64,000 bases of DNA from Trochalopteron elliotii (lineage: Eukaryota; Chordata; Aves; Passeriformes; Leiothrichidae), in contig JANPWX010000076.1 in NCBI GenBank assembly GCA_024734555.1, positions 1,256,689 through 1,320,688 on the forward strand. Direction: 5' to 3'. Positions within the stretch are counted from its first letter, which is position 1; every line of letters begins with the position of its first letter. This document shows positions 51,179-64,000 of this stretch, piece by piece. The translations under genes and the position numbers were made by a program. The notes below the pieces were generated by a model. The model had not been told where the DNA came from, ran no database searches, and was given only the letters and a program-made list of their open reading frames with translations.

Positions 51179-53253
51179 CTTGTATCACTACAAATCTAAA
51201 GCCTTGAAAATCATTAGCATGGCCATGCAGAGTTCAAGAGAGCATTGGTGCTGTCATAAACACTACTAGAATTTCCTACTGGACTATCCTGAGAAAATTT
51301 ACTTAATATTTCACACGCAAACATAAGCTTTTCAAATGTTCTGAAAACCTTTGATATTAATTCTGACCAATGAAAATGACAGCAACAACAGCAGATGTCT
51401 AAAATTATCTGAAAGATGGTAACTTCATTGCAAGTAGTTAAATTGAGATGTCATATTTCTGGGTATTAATATCTTGCTGTCAGCATTGAAATTGTGGCAA
51501 TTTTATGAGTTAGCCAACTTTCAAATGTTGTTTATCTAAACTGCTCAAAGACATTGGATAAAAATAAATTTGCAGTCTAGAGGAGAAACTCTGCCCAGTA
51601 ATAAATAAAACATTTTCAGCTCTACATATTATAAACCTCATTATTAACTTTTATCTTGAGACAAAAGTATTACTCATATGCAAACAAGACAATTTTTAAA
51701 ATTCAAGAATATAAACTTACAAATGTACTTGTAAGAAAGGTGGTAATTAAATCTATAATTGACAAAATCAAATCTGTTATCATCACTTACTGTTGAAACT
51801 ATTTCATGAGTTATAGTCACAGTACACAGTAAAAAACTACTGATTGGAAAACTATTTCCAGATACACATAAATATATCAAATTATTGAATACACACAAAA
51901 CCCAGCCCATTTATAAAACAACCAAATTTTTTCACATTAATGGGTGCAGAACCAACTGGTGAGTATATATTTCCAAGTCTTTACAACTTAATTAAAAAAA
52001 TAAAAGGGGGCAGAGGAGGATACACTATTGGGCATGCATGTGCACCTGGCAAGTTTGTGGAAAACCACAATTCCCTTGAATTTTAGTCACAAGTTTTTCT
52101 GCATGGCAAATGTAGAACAAAGCTATAATATGGATAACTTGGAGCATTCATACAAGAGTGTCAAGTATATTCACTACCCTGAACCACAGAGAATTTTGGG
52201 GATGTGCAGAATATTTCACAAATGGTCTTTTATATCACACGTTAGGGTCAACTGGATATTTGCTTAAAAAAGGAAATTAAATAAGATTAAATACTATTAC
52301 ATAAACCTTGATTGCTTTATAATGCCTTATTAAATAGGGGTAAATAGGATTTATGCTAATCCCAAATTTATACCATTAATCCTGTTTTACAGTGCATTTA
52401 TTTCTGAACTTTTTTTCTCTTACTACAGTCCTTTCAACATTTTCTGAGTTTACAAGACTTTCATGTAATAAAATAGCAAGGGTGACTGCTTGGAATAAAC
52501 ATCTTGCCCAGTCTATCCAATTACAATTTGTATGGTCATTACCTGACACAAGAATGAGTGATGTGCATTTGACAAAGACATGGCAATTTGTTAGCATTGC
52601 CTGCTGGCTTGAGTGACACTTTTATATTACCTCATTTTTTTTTTCTCCTGTAGTCTTTGCAAAGCTTTGGTTCCTGATTGAATTCTGGAACAGGCAGTTG
52701 CTGCAGCCCCTAAAATATGCTTTAAAATAGCTTTGATAGTGTTGTGTCATTCACATATTCTGGCACAATCTTTCTACATACTGATTATTCCACTCTTTAC
52801 CTTACACCCCTGCCTTCACAAATCACCATCACTAATAATGTTACGCAGCGAGCAAAGGGCTGCTCATGTGCACAGCACATGGTCACTGGGTAAAGTAAAA
52901 TCCAAATGCAAATTAAACTAAACAGCACCACAGACTCGTACAATATCAATCATTGTGGATTTTGGATAAGGCAGCTATTAATGACACATAAAGCTGCAAC
53001 AAGGCAAAGTACAACACCAGCCATTTTAGTCTGAAACTGCTTTGTATTTTAGAAATCCCCTTGATGCAATAAGCCTGCATTGCAGCTGCAATACATCCCA
53101 GACTTTGCTCTTCCTCAAGGAATGGTCTGTGGAGACCAGGAACCAGGCACACATACATGCCCATTCCCTGAGATGTGTGGGTGTTCTGGACGTGTTGCAT
53201 AGTCATAGACTGTGCAATGCAACATGTTCTTATTTTTGTTGCAGACAGGGAAC

Positions 53254-53278
53254 TTTTTATAGCCTGGAGCTATAAAAA
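53254..53278. repeat. Inverted repeat TTTTTATAG / CTATAAAAA
   Basis: Perfect 9-base arms are separated by CCTGGAG. Each strand therefore carries a TATA-like CTATAAAAA. No transcript evidence supports a promoter. Confidence 0.8.
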
Positions 53279-56200
53279 CAGCTGGACCAAGGTCAGTAAG
53301 TCAGCCACCTCCAAGCTGCTCACACTGATGCAATCCTGCTCTTTTCCATGCAGTTTCCTTCACTTCACACTGGTGCACAAATGATTAAAAGCAAGCAGCA
53401 CCTGACATTCCTGTGGCCATTTCTCTGAGCCCTTCCTGATGCTTCTTCTGCACAATGGCCTTTGCATCTCAACATTAGCTTTTGATATTTTTTCAAGATT
53501 TATCTCAATTGTAAATATATCACAAAGTACCCAGTGGCATTGTGTCCTTCCTAAGATAGATAGGTTGAGATTTTAACTGAATGGAAAACCTTCAGGGAAA
53601 TCTAGGATTCGGAGAGAAAAAGGTAATTCCGGCAGTAACCTCTTATAATTCATTTATGACCCTTTCCATTCCTTTTCTCACAGTAATTTCGACTGTGTTG
53701 TTTATTGTTGGAAATTCCTATTTTGCTAAACCTAAAACCTTAATTCATGATTATATCCATAGATTTCAGAAGCAACATGCATGAAGTAATTTTATGAGAA
53801 CACTGTCAACTGGCTCACGGCTTTTCAGCAGGAAGTAACCACTTAAAACCAAACCATTCAGGAAAAATGAAGCCTGTGTTTTTTTCTCATCTATTTTGTA
53901 GAAGTATTGCTGTGTAATGCATGAAATAATGTTTGTATTTTTTTTTCTGTTAACAAAATCTATAGGTATTTCTTTTCCTATGTCTATTAAAATGATAAAT
54001 TACTGTGATTTCATGGAATTTTACTGGATTTATTTTTGGGTTTAGTATAAAACAAAGGAGAATTGATTATGAAGTTGATAATATTTTTCCTTAATATTCT
54101 AAATATACTCAGCTTGAAATAAGTTCATCAAATCAAGCTCCTATATGCACACACTTAAATAAAATGGTGCAGAGGAACACTCTTTTTTTGTGCATTATAT
54201 AGTAAGCTATATTGTATATGGTATTGTCATAATTGGAATTCCAGTTTGGATTTATGTTAATTGTTTTCATCTCATGAGTAATTAAAAATTACAGTCCATT
54301 CTTTTTCAGTTTGTTTCTTATAAAAAATATACAACCGCAAAAGATCTTCAGTCTAATCTCCTCATTGTGAAGCTAATGCTCAACTGCCTGTAGCACTGTA
54401 AAGAACACACTTGTTACAAGGAAAAGAACAAATGCTAAACTACATCTCCTGTTTAAAACAGTTCTTACACACAAGCAATTCATTGAATACATAAATACCT
54501 TCAGATTTAATAGCTATTCCTTTTAAAATATACTGTTCAGCATGTTGTATGTTTAGTGCTAACAATGCTCTCCCAAACGTATCAGTTAGAGGTATGCAGA
54601 AAACACACAAATACTGCAGACAGGGACCATCTATGCCAGTAATGACAATGACAGAAGATATTGAGATCATGATAATGAGAAAGATCCCATTAATGAAAGG
54701 AAATGTTTTGAAAGAGATTTCAATTAGAATAGGTTGAACATTCAGCAGAATCTTTATATTACCTCATAGCAATTTTTAGTCTTTTTCCTGGAAATACATG
54801 ATTTTCTATTTTCATATTTGTAAAATCTTAGTAATTTGTGTTTATACCTGAGTCTTATTCAGCCCTTCTCCTATCCTGTGATAGCTACCTAATTAGAAAT
54901 AAAAAACAGAGTGTTAAAATGACAACCCACAGGAAGAAAAAAGAGCATATTGCCTTCAGCAATGATAAAATTTTACTGCAGCATTGACCCCTTCTGACTT
55001 CTGACAGTTTGCAATGAGTGTCTGGACTGCTCTCAGCTACATTCTTTGCTCTACTCCATCAGCATTTGAGGGTCCCCAAGGGCTTCTCAGAACTCAGGAG
55101 ACTGCAGAAGGTGCCCCACAGATGTAATCTTTGCAGAACATAAAAATGGATAGTCTGCTCCAGACTCCTCAGTACAGCAGAGCTCGTTTCTCCTTGGAAC
55201 TTTAAATTTGAAAATCTCAATTCAGAGACACTGACATTGTGTTAAGTGGAGCTCGTTGTTACATATGTGGGAGAAAAGTAGCTCTGAATATACAAATATC
55301 CAAACTTTGACTCCTTGCCATATCAGTATTAATTTCCAGCTGTCATTATTTGACCAGTACCTTTCTACATGAGTTCTTATTTCTGACATAGTTAAGTATT
55401 GCAACTCTTGGTCTTGCAAAACAGACTAATATAAAGCAGTGATTTAGTTTCATTACTAGCAGCATCTCAGTGTATATTTCCCATGACTCTACTAAATCAC
55501 ACTGTACATTACCTCAGTTGACAACTTTGGGGTTGTGTTTTATAAAAATGTTAGAATACCAGCAATTTTTCATATAACTGTAAAACACTTATATATATGG
55601 TTAAAAGTGGACTCTGTAGAAAATACGTTCTTTGTGGAGAAAAACATTTAACATTTTCTTTGCATCATTTTTCTGAGAAAATATAGCTTTTATTAAAAAA
55701 CAACAAAAAAGCCAAAGCAAAAATATCTAAGAAGGATGAGACAACAGCTCCATTTACCTCCATGTGACAATACAGTGTGCTTGAGACTAATTGTCTGTTG
55801 CAAAAAGCAGCATCTCTTGGTAGCTGCTGCTGTCCCCCAGCACTGGGGATTGTTGTGCTCAAGGCTGTAGCACATAAAAGTGTTCCCCTGCCTGAGAAGT
55901 GGCCAGTTTGGACAACTAATGAAAGTACAAGAGGACTTAATTTACTTACATATCTAATAAAAAATCTGAAAGTACATATAGTCAATAAAGAGAGACAATA
56001 ATTCTGAAGGAAGGTTCTAGTTATTTGATCAAAGTAGTATCCAAGGAAGTGCATCTGGATGAGCATTACAGAAAAAATATGCAGTATAAAAAGTATTAGA
56101 CTGTTTTTACCTCTGAAAATAATTTTATGCAAACATCACAAACATTCTCATTTCTGAATTTAGCTGTAATAAACCCATGCCTTCCCTGGAACTGCTCCAC

Positions 56201-59047
56201 AGGTGCAATATTGTGGGACTAGGAATCAGACTCCATCTATTTAATTCACTGCTCTATGCTCTATCAAATTATGTCCAGTCAAAACCAATGTTGCTATCAG
56301 CAGTGGTAATTGGTAAGATAAGATCACTATAACCACTTGTTTTCACATATCTATGAATTGTTACAGATGTACTGGCTTCAAAGCACACCATCTGTGCTGA
56401 AATGTCAAAAAGCAGCAATTTCTCTTTTTAGGAGAAATGTAACACCACAAAGTGGTCTCCACTAAAAAACGTATTTGGACTAAAAAACATGCTTTGTATG
56501 CTTTTATAATCTCTCCTCACAGAAATTCTTCTTCCATTATTTCATCCCTGCTCATCTTTGGCATGAAGGCTTCAGGACTGTAAATGTTCTGGAAGGATTT
56601 TTTTTTTTTTGTTATAAATAACTACATTCTTAGTGTCATCACAAGGGATTTCTGCATTCCTTCAGTACTAAAACACAAAAACATTTATATCTATGTTGAT
56701 GGAAATTGGTCTTATACAAATATCCATGTACACAAACCAGATTTTTGCCAGAAAAGCAGCAGAATGGCTGTATTGTGAAAAAGGGGCTGCTTTCACAAAT
56801 AATAATGATCTCTAAATACCAGATAGTGGAAGAAACACATGCTTTTGATCAAAAGATCTTGCAGAATCTTTGTATAAAATGACAAGTGGATCAGGTTCTT
56901 CACCGCTTTCCAGTGCCCCTCAAATGAAATTATAAATCCCTAGCCTGTATATTTCTTTATTTTTTTGTTCCTTTTATAGCAAGATATCTGTTTTGACAGC
57001 TTCCAGCTGTGGTTTGAAGTTTTTGGAAAACATGACTCGTAACATTTAAAATTCCTTAGGTTGAAGACATTGAAGAGTACACTCACTTTGAAGTAAAAGT
57101 CTGCATAACTGACTCTTTGGATACTCCTAAAGTTCAAATTCTCAAAATTGCCTTGGTCACATATCATCTAAGCCAGGAATGTATAAATTTTCATAACTAA
57201 AATACATCAGATGCCTGAAAATCAGTTTCTTGTCTTAATGTTACCTTCCTAATATGATAAACGCCAAAACCAATCCACAAGGTAAATTCTTTGCCTACAG
57301 CACCCAAACCCAATGTGTTATTCCAGAGAATCGCAGTTCACTAATTCCCAAAATTTTTATTTATAAAATCAAATTTTAGACTTACTACCAAAGATGTGGA
57401 ATACAAAAATGTGATTCTTTCCTGCTTGGGGAGATTTTAACATCCCAGAGGTACAGTATGCCACTGGGATTCTGTGTTCCATCTGCAGCACCTTCTGAGT
57501 GCTCTGTACTTTCTGCTGCTGGCTCCAGGGGTGTGATGTGCTGCGTCCTGGCTCTCCTATGTGGGGGTGAGGTGCCTACAGCTAGGGCTACAGCCACTTA
57601 AATGAAGGAAAGCCTTGCTAGAGGGAGTGGCTCCCAAGTGCTGAAGTGGTATATGATTTAAAAGGAGTTTCTTGTTTTAGTGTGCTCATTTTTGTATGCT
57701 GTATGGAAACTTTAGCGCCTCCTCTGAATTTCATGGAGCTAACCATACCTCCCCTGTTTAAAAACACTGGTCATTATCCATCAGAATAGAAATTATCAAT
57801 AATTAGTGGTAGAAGCAACAAGCCAAAATAATACCATTACATGTATGTGGACTCCACCTTATCTGAATGAGCTGATCATCACCACACTTAACCCATACTG
57901 ATATAAAGAGATGTAAATTTGATCAGAACCTTAATTAGCCTGTGTTGTAAACACACAGACATCTCAATGTTGTTAGGCATGTTGTGACAAGAAAGATACA
58001 AGGCATCTCAGCTGCAGAACTTCTCCAGGAAATGTTAAACAGCAAAGAGAAACAAATTTTACTTACGAGATAGACAATTAAACACAGCCAAGTAACTACA
58101 AGTAATGTAATTTGGAAGCAAAAGCATGGTAAGATGCTGAGCTCAAGCAGTATGGGAAGTGAAGAATCATTGAGCTAGTTTCAGGAACTGCGCAAGTAGA
58201 AGCCTGATGGGTTTGGGGTCAAGAGATCAAAATGTTGTTGCTTTGTAATGATTATATTTTTAATATATTTTACTAAAAACGGCAATAAATCAATTTGTGG
58301 TTTGAAACTCTGAGGTCTTGATTACCACTGCTGTCTCAGCACTGAAGACTACTGGCATAGTGATATAACTCTGTGATGTTATTTGGTTATTTAGTTACAT
58401 GTATTCCTAGTACTTGAAGTTGGCACTATCTAGAAAGGGCTGGAAATACAGTATTTGGCTTCAGAGCTTCCCACTGCAGATACAACCTGTCAGTTACACC
58501 ATGAATCATTTAAAAGTGCTAGCACTGAATTGCAGGCTTACTATAGTATCATTTATTAAAAAAACATACTCATTTGAAGCAGTAATTGTTCTGCTACCAG
58601 AAGGGCACAGCCCTTCATAACATCCCTTTAACAGTATTTTTATGAAGATAGAAGTTTAATTTTTCCAGTAGCTACAAAGTGCAATGCATGAGTACCTTTC
58701 CTCATTTGTTTTTCATTATGTATCACTACCCAGAGGCAATCATTAGCTAATTTGCTGATTTACAGTTGCAGTTCACTAGCTTTAAACAATGCTTAGTCAT
58801 TATGATTCCATTCTTAGTGCTATGAGAGGAAAATAACTGTCCTTCTACTCTAAGCTGCATAACAAAGTCCCTCAACCTATGTGCTTCTAGCTTCCCTCAC
58901 ATCTAAAACTGTTATGTTGTTTTCTTTGCTAGAATTAACCCTAAATGGTGTTGAGTCTGCTTCTTTCTCCTATACTGCAGAGAACTCTGATTTTGCCACC
59001 TATCACAATCCAAACGAGTTTATCACAGAAAGTAGCAGCTATTGCTT

Positions 59048-59072
59048 ACTCAGTTTCATAATGAAACTGAGT
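59048..59072. repeat. 25-bp palindrome, 12-bp arms with 1-bp centre
   Basis: ACTCAGTTTCAT and ATGAAACTGAGT flank a single A. The arms are perfectly complementary. Confidence 0.95.
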
Positions 59073-59224
59073 TTCCACATTGAAAAGTAAGGTGGTTACT
59101 GCTGGTATTTCCTTAGTTGCCTGAGACTTTTTTTTAGCATATTGTAGAACGCAACCAAATGAAGTGTAGTGCGTCTGTTTAATTGCCCTAATATGTACTG
59201 ATAGGTGATGAGATAAAATGTTGC

Positions 59225-59480
59225 TCTGCACGCTGGCAAAGGAGCACAGGAAGATGGTGGCAGGTGGGTTAGCTCAGATACCCTCGTGCCCAGCTCCTCC
59301 TGTCATAGGAGGGCACATCTGGCTCCTGGAGGGAGGTATGTCCTTGGAGTGGCTGCAGAGCAGTGTCTGTCTGTCTGTCTGTGCGTGAAAGGCCCTGAGT
59401 ATCAGCAACTGGAGAGGGGCTGGGACCTCTGGTGGCAGGAAGGACGTCATCCTTTGGACAAAGCACTCTGGTGAAAATTA
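59225..59480. other. Unidentified GC-raised block
   Basis: About 250 bp of GC-balanced sequence in AT-rich intron contains a (TGTC) run and ends near AAAATTAAAGCC. It may be a decayed mobile fragment. No coding product is recognised on either strand. Confidence 0.3.
59364..59382 (+). repeat. (TGTC)4.75 tetranucleotide run
   Basis: Four full TGTC units plus TGT, with no interruptions. Confidence 0.93.
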
Positions 59481-62400
59481 AAGCCTATTGTCTTCAGGAT
59501 CCTCCGTGTATTGCCTCTAGGAAGACCCAAGAATGAATGAGTGGTTAGGGATTGTCATAAAATCAAAAAACCTTTTTTCTGATATGATTTAAAAATCTCT
59601 TAAACATAACTTAAAATTGGATGCAATACATTTTTCTCAAAAATATCTGAATGAACTGACGTTCTGGAAACAGAGTAAACAATTTATAAGAAAAATCTTC
59701 ACAGCCTTCTGGTACAATTTGCAAACCTTTAGTTGAAATCTTTGTTTGTAATCCAAAAAAACATAATAGGTATGTGTTATGAAACTGTATCAGACAGCTA
59801 AATTTCACATTTTGCCATATTACAAAGGATCAATCTCAGCCTACCTAATATGCTATAGCTACATGTTTTTAGCAGAAAGTGTGAAAAAATAACAGATAAA
59901 ATCTGCTAACAAATATAAGATGTTTAAGAACCTCAATCCTATAACAGCACTAGCTTGTCAATTAAACTGTAATTCATTTTCTAAGTGCTCTGAACTAATT
60001 TAAACCACAGCAAGCCAGATCTAAACCACTGTGGGATGCCCCTACAGTCATGCATAGTCCTCTAATAAAGTGTGCACACACCTTTCTTTTCTTTGACCGC
60101 TTACAAGCAAGGAGTAGGTACTTGATAAAAAACTTGGGCTTATCCAGATACAGGGGATGTGTTTTGAATAAGGAGGATTTTTGATTTCACTTTCTCCACT
60201 TAAAGGCCTTTGCTATATATACTAGGGACTTAAGCTGAAAAATGAAGAACTAATCTAAAATGACTGGAATTGCAATTTAAGCTATAGTCTGGATATCTTC
60301 CAGTTGTCTTAAGAGAAATTAAAGAAAGAATCCAAATATTCTGGAGAAGGAAAAAAAAAACCCAACGTGTAAATTTGTCCTGCTGCTGATGAGATACTGC
60401 AATAAAGGAAATTATAGCAGTAGAGCTGTAAGACATTCTTACTTAAATTAATAATAACAAAATAACAAAATAACAAATGTGACAGCATGCCTAGTTTAAT
60501 TTTTGGATAATTCTGAAAATCAGCACCTTTCTGTGACAAAAACATAATCAAATTAATGATAACTTGTGTAATGATATTTCATCTAACCCAGAGCTGTATT
60601 TTGAGGCCTTTACATTTTGGTGTTCATTGGTAAAAAAAAACAAACCCAAGAACTCACAACATTGAGGTAGCCATAATTATTTGAAAATAAACAACCTTTT
60701 TAAAGATGACATGATTTGATAATTTTCAGGACAGAAAATGATAGTGTAAAAGCATTGCTTTGGTCACTGTTGTTACTAGCCAGGATTCTTCTCTGACTAT
60801 CCTCTGTACCAGACAACTCTCACATTTTCTGAAATGTGCCCCTGTGACCTTATTTGTTTCCTTGTTAGTGCCAGACTTTCTCAGGAATTACTGATATTAC
60901 TGGTGTATGATTCAGTCTCTGTGTATGAGCCTAAGAATGTCACTTTTTCTTTACCTACTAGTTTAAATAATCACTTGTAATGTAGCTAATTTCTTGCACA
61001 AGAAATGGACTGAGAACTTCCCTCACCATTTACATGTGTTCCCTCCATTCTGCAAAAATTTGCTTTCATCCTTACACCTCCAGAAAATGTAGTAAGAACC
61101 ACCAATTCCTCAGTCTGCCTCCTCCTGAAATTCTTCAAGGGTCAGAACATAATCCTCTTTTCTCTAGTAATAAAAATTTACTAAGTTTTTACTTTTTCAG
61201 ATTACTGTAGTGCTGATGATGATCTATGGGACAAACCAGCCTTTATTCCAGCCCACTCTAGCAGCTAGTACTTGCCACACATTACTATCCTCAGTTTAAC
61301 ACACACTACACTATCATCAGAAATTTGCTGGATTGCTCAGTATTATTTCAATGACTGAATACCTTCATGTGTTTCCATACATATTTTGGAGTATGAGTCA
61401 CTGCCTCCCTGCAGGGGAAAAGGCAGAACTTTGTTGAGAAGGATTTTTTTTTAAGTAGGTTATTTATTCTCTCCTATGCACATGATTAGATAATATTCTG
61501 AAAATAAATGTAAAGTCAGTAAAAAGCGTGAGGATGCCTGGATCTGACTCAGATGAGGTTTAGTGCAACGCAGTTGCAACACTGCCACAGAGCTTCAGAT
61601 AGCTCAAAAGCACAGGCAGAATATTCTCCTACTGGCCCAAAGGCTCCAGAATTTAAACACATGCAATACATGCAAATAGAATTTGAAAGTTTAGATAAAA
61701 AAAATTTAGTATTCAAAGCAAGTGTTAAAACTGAGCCCAGCAGAATGGCAGGTAAGCCCCCACTTATCTTTCTCTAGTGCTATTTAGTTATGCCACTCCT
61801 ACTGCTGGTTGGTAAACATAACTGGGAAAAAAAAAGGAGATGTTAGTAGGAGTAAATTGCTAGCAATAAATGATGTTCCAAGGGCTGAATTGCACATAAA
61901 ATAATAAAGCTGTTAATTGTTCAAAGCATTTCAAAGGTTGCTTGCATGCCTCGGGATTTGGTAGGATAACTAATATTAGAACTGTTTGGGAAGGAGGAAG
62001 ATGTTTACAACATTTCTTGTCTTGTTTCGAACCTTACTAACACAGCTTTGTTTTATCCGTTAGATTCTTTCATTTGCATTTTTGTGTCTGCATTATATGT
62101 GCAGAAATTGAACAGTCCAGATAATATGCCACTTACATAAATAAGGATGTCATTAAATCCAGTAAGTTTCTGCAAGCTGCCTCCCACATTACAGTCATAA
62201 ATTGATTTTGGATATTGTTTTGAAGAACAAAACAAAATACATTTAACATCAAGTGGTTACTGTTCAAAGTGGAAGGATGACATGCTTGAAAAATGAGAAT
62301 CAGAGAGTGCACAGTAAGTTTTCAAAATTTTTTAACAGACTGATAAATTCCACATGAATGGTTTGTGGATAATGAATATATTTAGGACATTAAGTACAAA

Positions 62401-63590
62401 GGCCAGGAATTATGGCCAATTCATGTGACAAGCACCAATGGATACTTTCCAAATCCCACCAGCCACCTTCACAGAGTTTAAAACAAGTAAGCAAGCATGT
62501 TCATCCATCATACTTTCTTGTACCAGAGAAATATATCTGAAGGTCAACCTACATTATTATGACAGTTTTAAGTATGTGATTGATGCTATTTTTAATAAAT
62601 GCCAGTCTGGCCCAGCAATTTGTAGAGCAGTGGCTACAGATAGTAGTACAGTTTGAGTTCAACAGGAATCAAGTTTTTCAAGAGACTGCTATGTTTTGAG
62701 AGAGAACTAGACCTGGCTACTCAGAATAGTCATGTCCAAATAGGTTTAAGTGAATGGATAGCCTAAACTGTTGCCTGATGACAAGTTAGAAAGTGAGCAC
62801 CTCATTCCTGTGAACATCATAGGTTATAATCTCACAAAAGACTGTATTCTTAAAATTTGATAGGAGATAGGACTAATGGAAAAAAGAATGGCCTACTAAA
62901 ATATTTCAGGAAAATAATCCAAAATTTCTGAAGCTGAATGAACAATTATTGGCTAATAACTTAAAATGCTGTCCTCAGCCCAAGGTTTTCCTCTAGAGGA
63001 AGAATTTCATGTTGTTTCTAACAACAGAAATGCATATCACATAATATGTGAAAGTCTGTTTAATTCTTGAATTTTGAGAAAAATGAAATTTGGGATTTTG
63101 CTGGTGTTCACTGATGCAAAATAGATACACACAATGATGTGTAAGCTCTTAATACATCATGGCTTCAATTTTTCAGGCATACAAGATCTAATCCAGCAAG
63201 GCGTTGGCTGTTACGAGACTTCCAGCAATGCATTAGGTTGACTGAACCATCCAGCTTCATAAATTTCAGAAATGCACATTCAGAGAAGTAGTGACATGTA
63301 TTATCTGTTATGAACAACTGACCAGTCTTGCTCAGCCATGATACAGATGGCCAGTTCTGCCCTGTGGCTAAGCTAAGGGGACAACCACGGGAGAAGCTGC
63401 TGGACATTACAGGCAACTGAAGAAAAGCACACAGCCAGTCCTGACCTGTCCTAGACTGACAAGGCAACAATGCAAGAAGACACTACCAAAACCCATGCAG
63501 AATGAAAGGGGAAAATCAGATAAAATAATAAAATCCCCTTTCTTCAGGTATGATTCTCCAGCATGTTAAGTCCTTTGGTGCCCACTGAGT
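59481..63590. other. Intronic DNA with no recognisable element
   Basis: This is AT-rich sequence with an (AATAACAA)3 tandem at 60453-60476. No named repeat or gene was found. Confidence 0.55.
60453..60476 (+). repeat. (AATAACAA)3 tandem octamer
   Basis: Three perfect 8-bp units in tandem. Confidence 0.93.
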
Positions 63591-64000
63591 TTTATTTGGA
63601 ATTGAATGGATTCAGGTCTTTCCATGTCTGTCATTTCTTATTTCGCTACACTCCCAACATCTTCTCTCGTGCTTTCCTCTCCTGTCTCTCCTCCACTCCA
63701 TTACTTTCATTCCCTTTTCTCCTCTTCATGAGTAATCCTTTTCTCTCAGCCCAAGCTAAGCAGGGTTTATTGCTTTGTTCTCATTCTCCCAGCCAAGATT
63801 TTAATCTCTCTGTTTCACTGAGGCATGCTATTCCACTGCTCCAAGTACTCCTTTCTTTCCTTAGACTGCATTCTTTTATTTCAACACAATCTTTACATTT
63901 TTCTTTGAAAATTCAATTTTGCTGTCCTTGCTTGCTTTCATCATCTACTCTCTCTACCTTATTTTTATTGCTTCCTCACATGCCTTTTCCCTTTTTGCTG
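63591..64000. other. Pyrimidine-biased stretch running to the window edge
   Basis: The plus strand is rich in CTCT, TTCC and CTTTC words (for example 63655-63730 and 63845-63860). The KHDRBS2 sense strand is correspondingly purine-rich. I see no perfect microsatellite unit and no gene. Confidence 0.6.

Larger units (their letters stand above)
50491..59224. other. Intronic DNA with no recognisable element
   Basis: This is AT-rich sequence with a T13 run at 56598-56610, a small 30-bp-period duplication at 51126-51178 and an inverted repeat at 53254-53278. The longest frame (155 codons, minus strand, 55665-56132) has no homologue I recognise and is of a length expected by chance here. Confidence 0.5.
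13742..64000 (-). other. KHDRBS2: Part of the large KHDRBS2 intron upstream of the 83-nt exon
   Basis: No further exon with KHDRBS2-like coding is seen in these 50 kb. The expected upstream exon should encode a proline- and RG-rich GC-rich segment, and none of the GC-richer islands here does so. They are CR1 or LTR remnants or unidentified. The mammalian gene has very long introns, so one uninterrupted intron is a reasonable reading. An unrecognised small exon cannot be excluded. Confidence 0.75.

Noticed and set aside
53221..53300. Apparent plus-strand exon between TTTTTGTTGCAG and AAGGTCAGT
   Set aside because: Acceptor- and donor-like words occur by chance. The enclosed sequence is short, has no conserved coding signal I recognise and is on the strand opposite the gene.
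55665..56132. 155-codon minus-strand frame with hydrophobic segments
   Set aside because: No recognisable family, no splice or start context, and a length expected by chance for the longest frame in 64 kb of AT-rich DNA.

Overview
The window looks like avian nuclear DNA, AT-rich and almost entirely intronic. Several decayed CR1 retroposons, one of them ending in the typical octamer (ATTCTRTG)n, and a long-terminal-repeat remnant of a kind I know from bird genomes point to a bird. There is no bacterial-style gene packing, no operon and no CRISPR array. All family identifications are from memory, without a database search.

The only gene I can support is KHDRBS2 (SLM-1, a STAR-family RNA-binding splicing regulator), on the minus strand. 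Two short coding exons are present, at 13659-13741 (83 nt) and 116-174 (59 nt). Both have consensus donors and AG acceptors, and their phases join in frame through a split Ser codon (AG|T). Together they encode part of the tyrosine-rich C-terminal tail and are probably exons 7 and 8 of nine. The last coding exon lies beyond the left edge, and the KH/QUA exons lie beyond the right edge. Bases 175-13658 form one 13.5 kb intron. Bases 13742-64000 are one side of a larger intron that runs out of the window.

Layout on the plus strand: 1-115 partial intron; 116-174 exon; 175-13658 intron with an LTR-like block near 10325-10850; 13659-13741 exon; then a 50 kb intron. This long intron carries CR1 copies near 18258-18884 (+), 25284-26090 (-), 31903-32375 (+) and a split copy at 34512-34700 and 35199-35660 (-). 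It also holds a compound (AGT)15(AAT)12 microsatellite at 19344, unclassified GC-richer blocks at 34701-35198, 41587-42350 and 59225-59480, an LTR remnant at 49557-50490, and pyrimidine-rich sequence to the right edge.

I found no tRNA, rRNA or other independent gene. The many open frames up to about 155 codons are consistent with chance in AT-rich DNA or fall in retroposon relics. I do not see an undescribed biological system. The items most worth checking are the weak acceptor and open read-through of the 59-nt exon, a G-quadruplex-capable run upstream of the 83-nt exon, clusters of putative regulatory motifs near it, and the unclassified GC-rich inserts.
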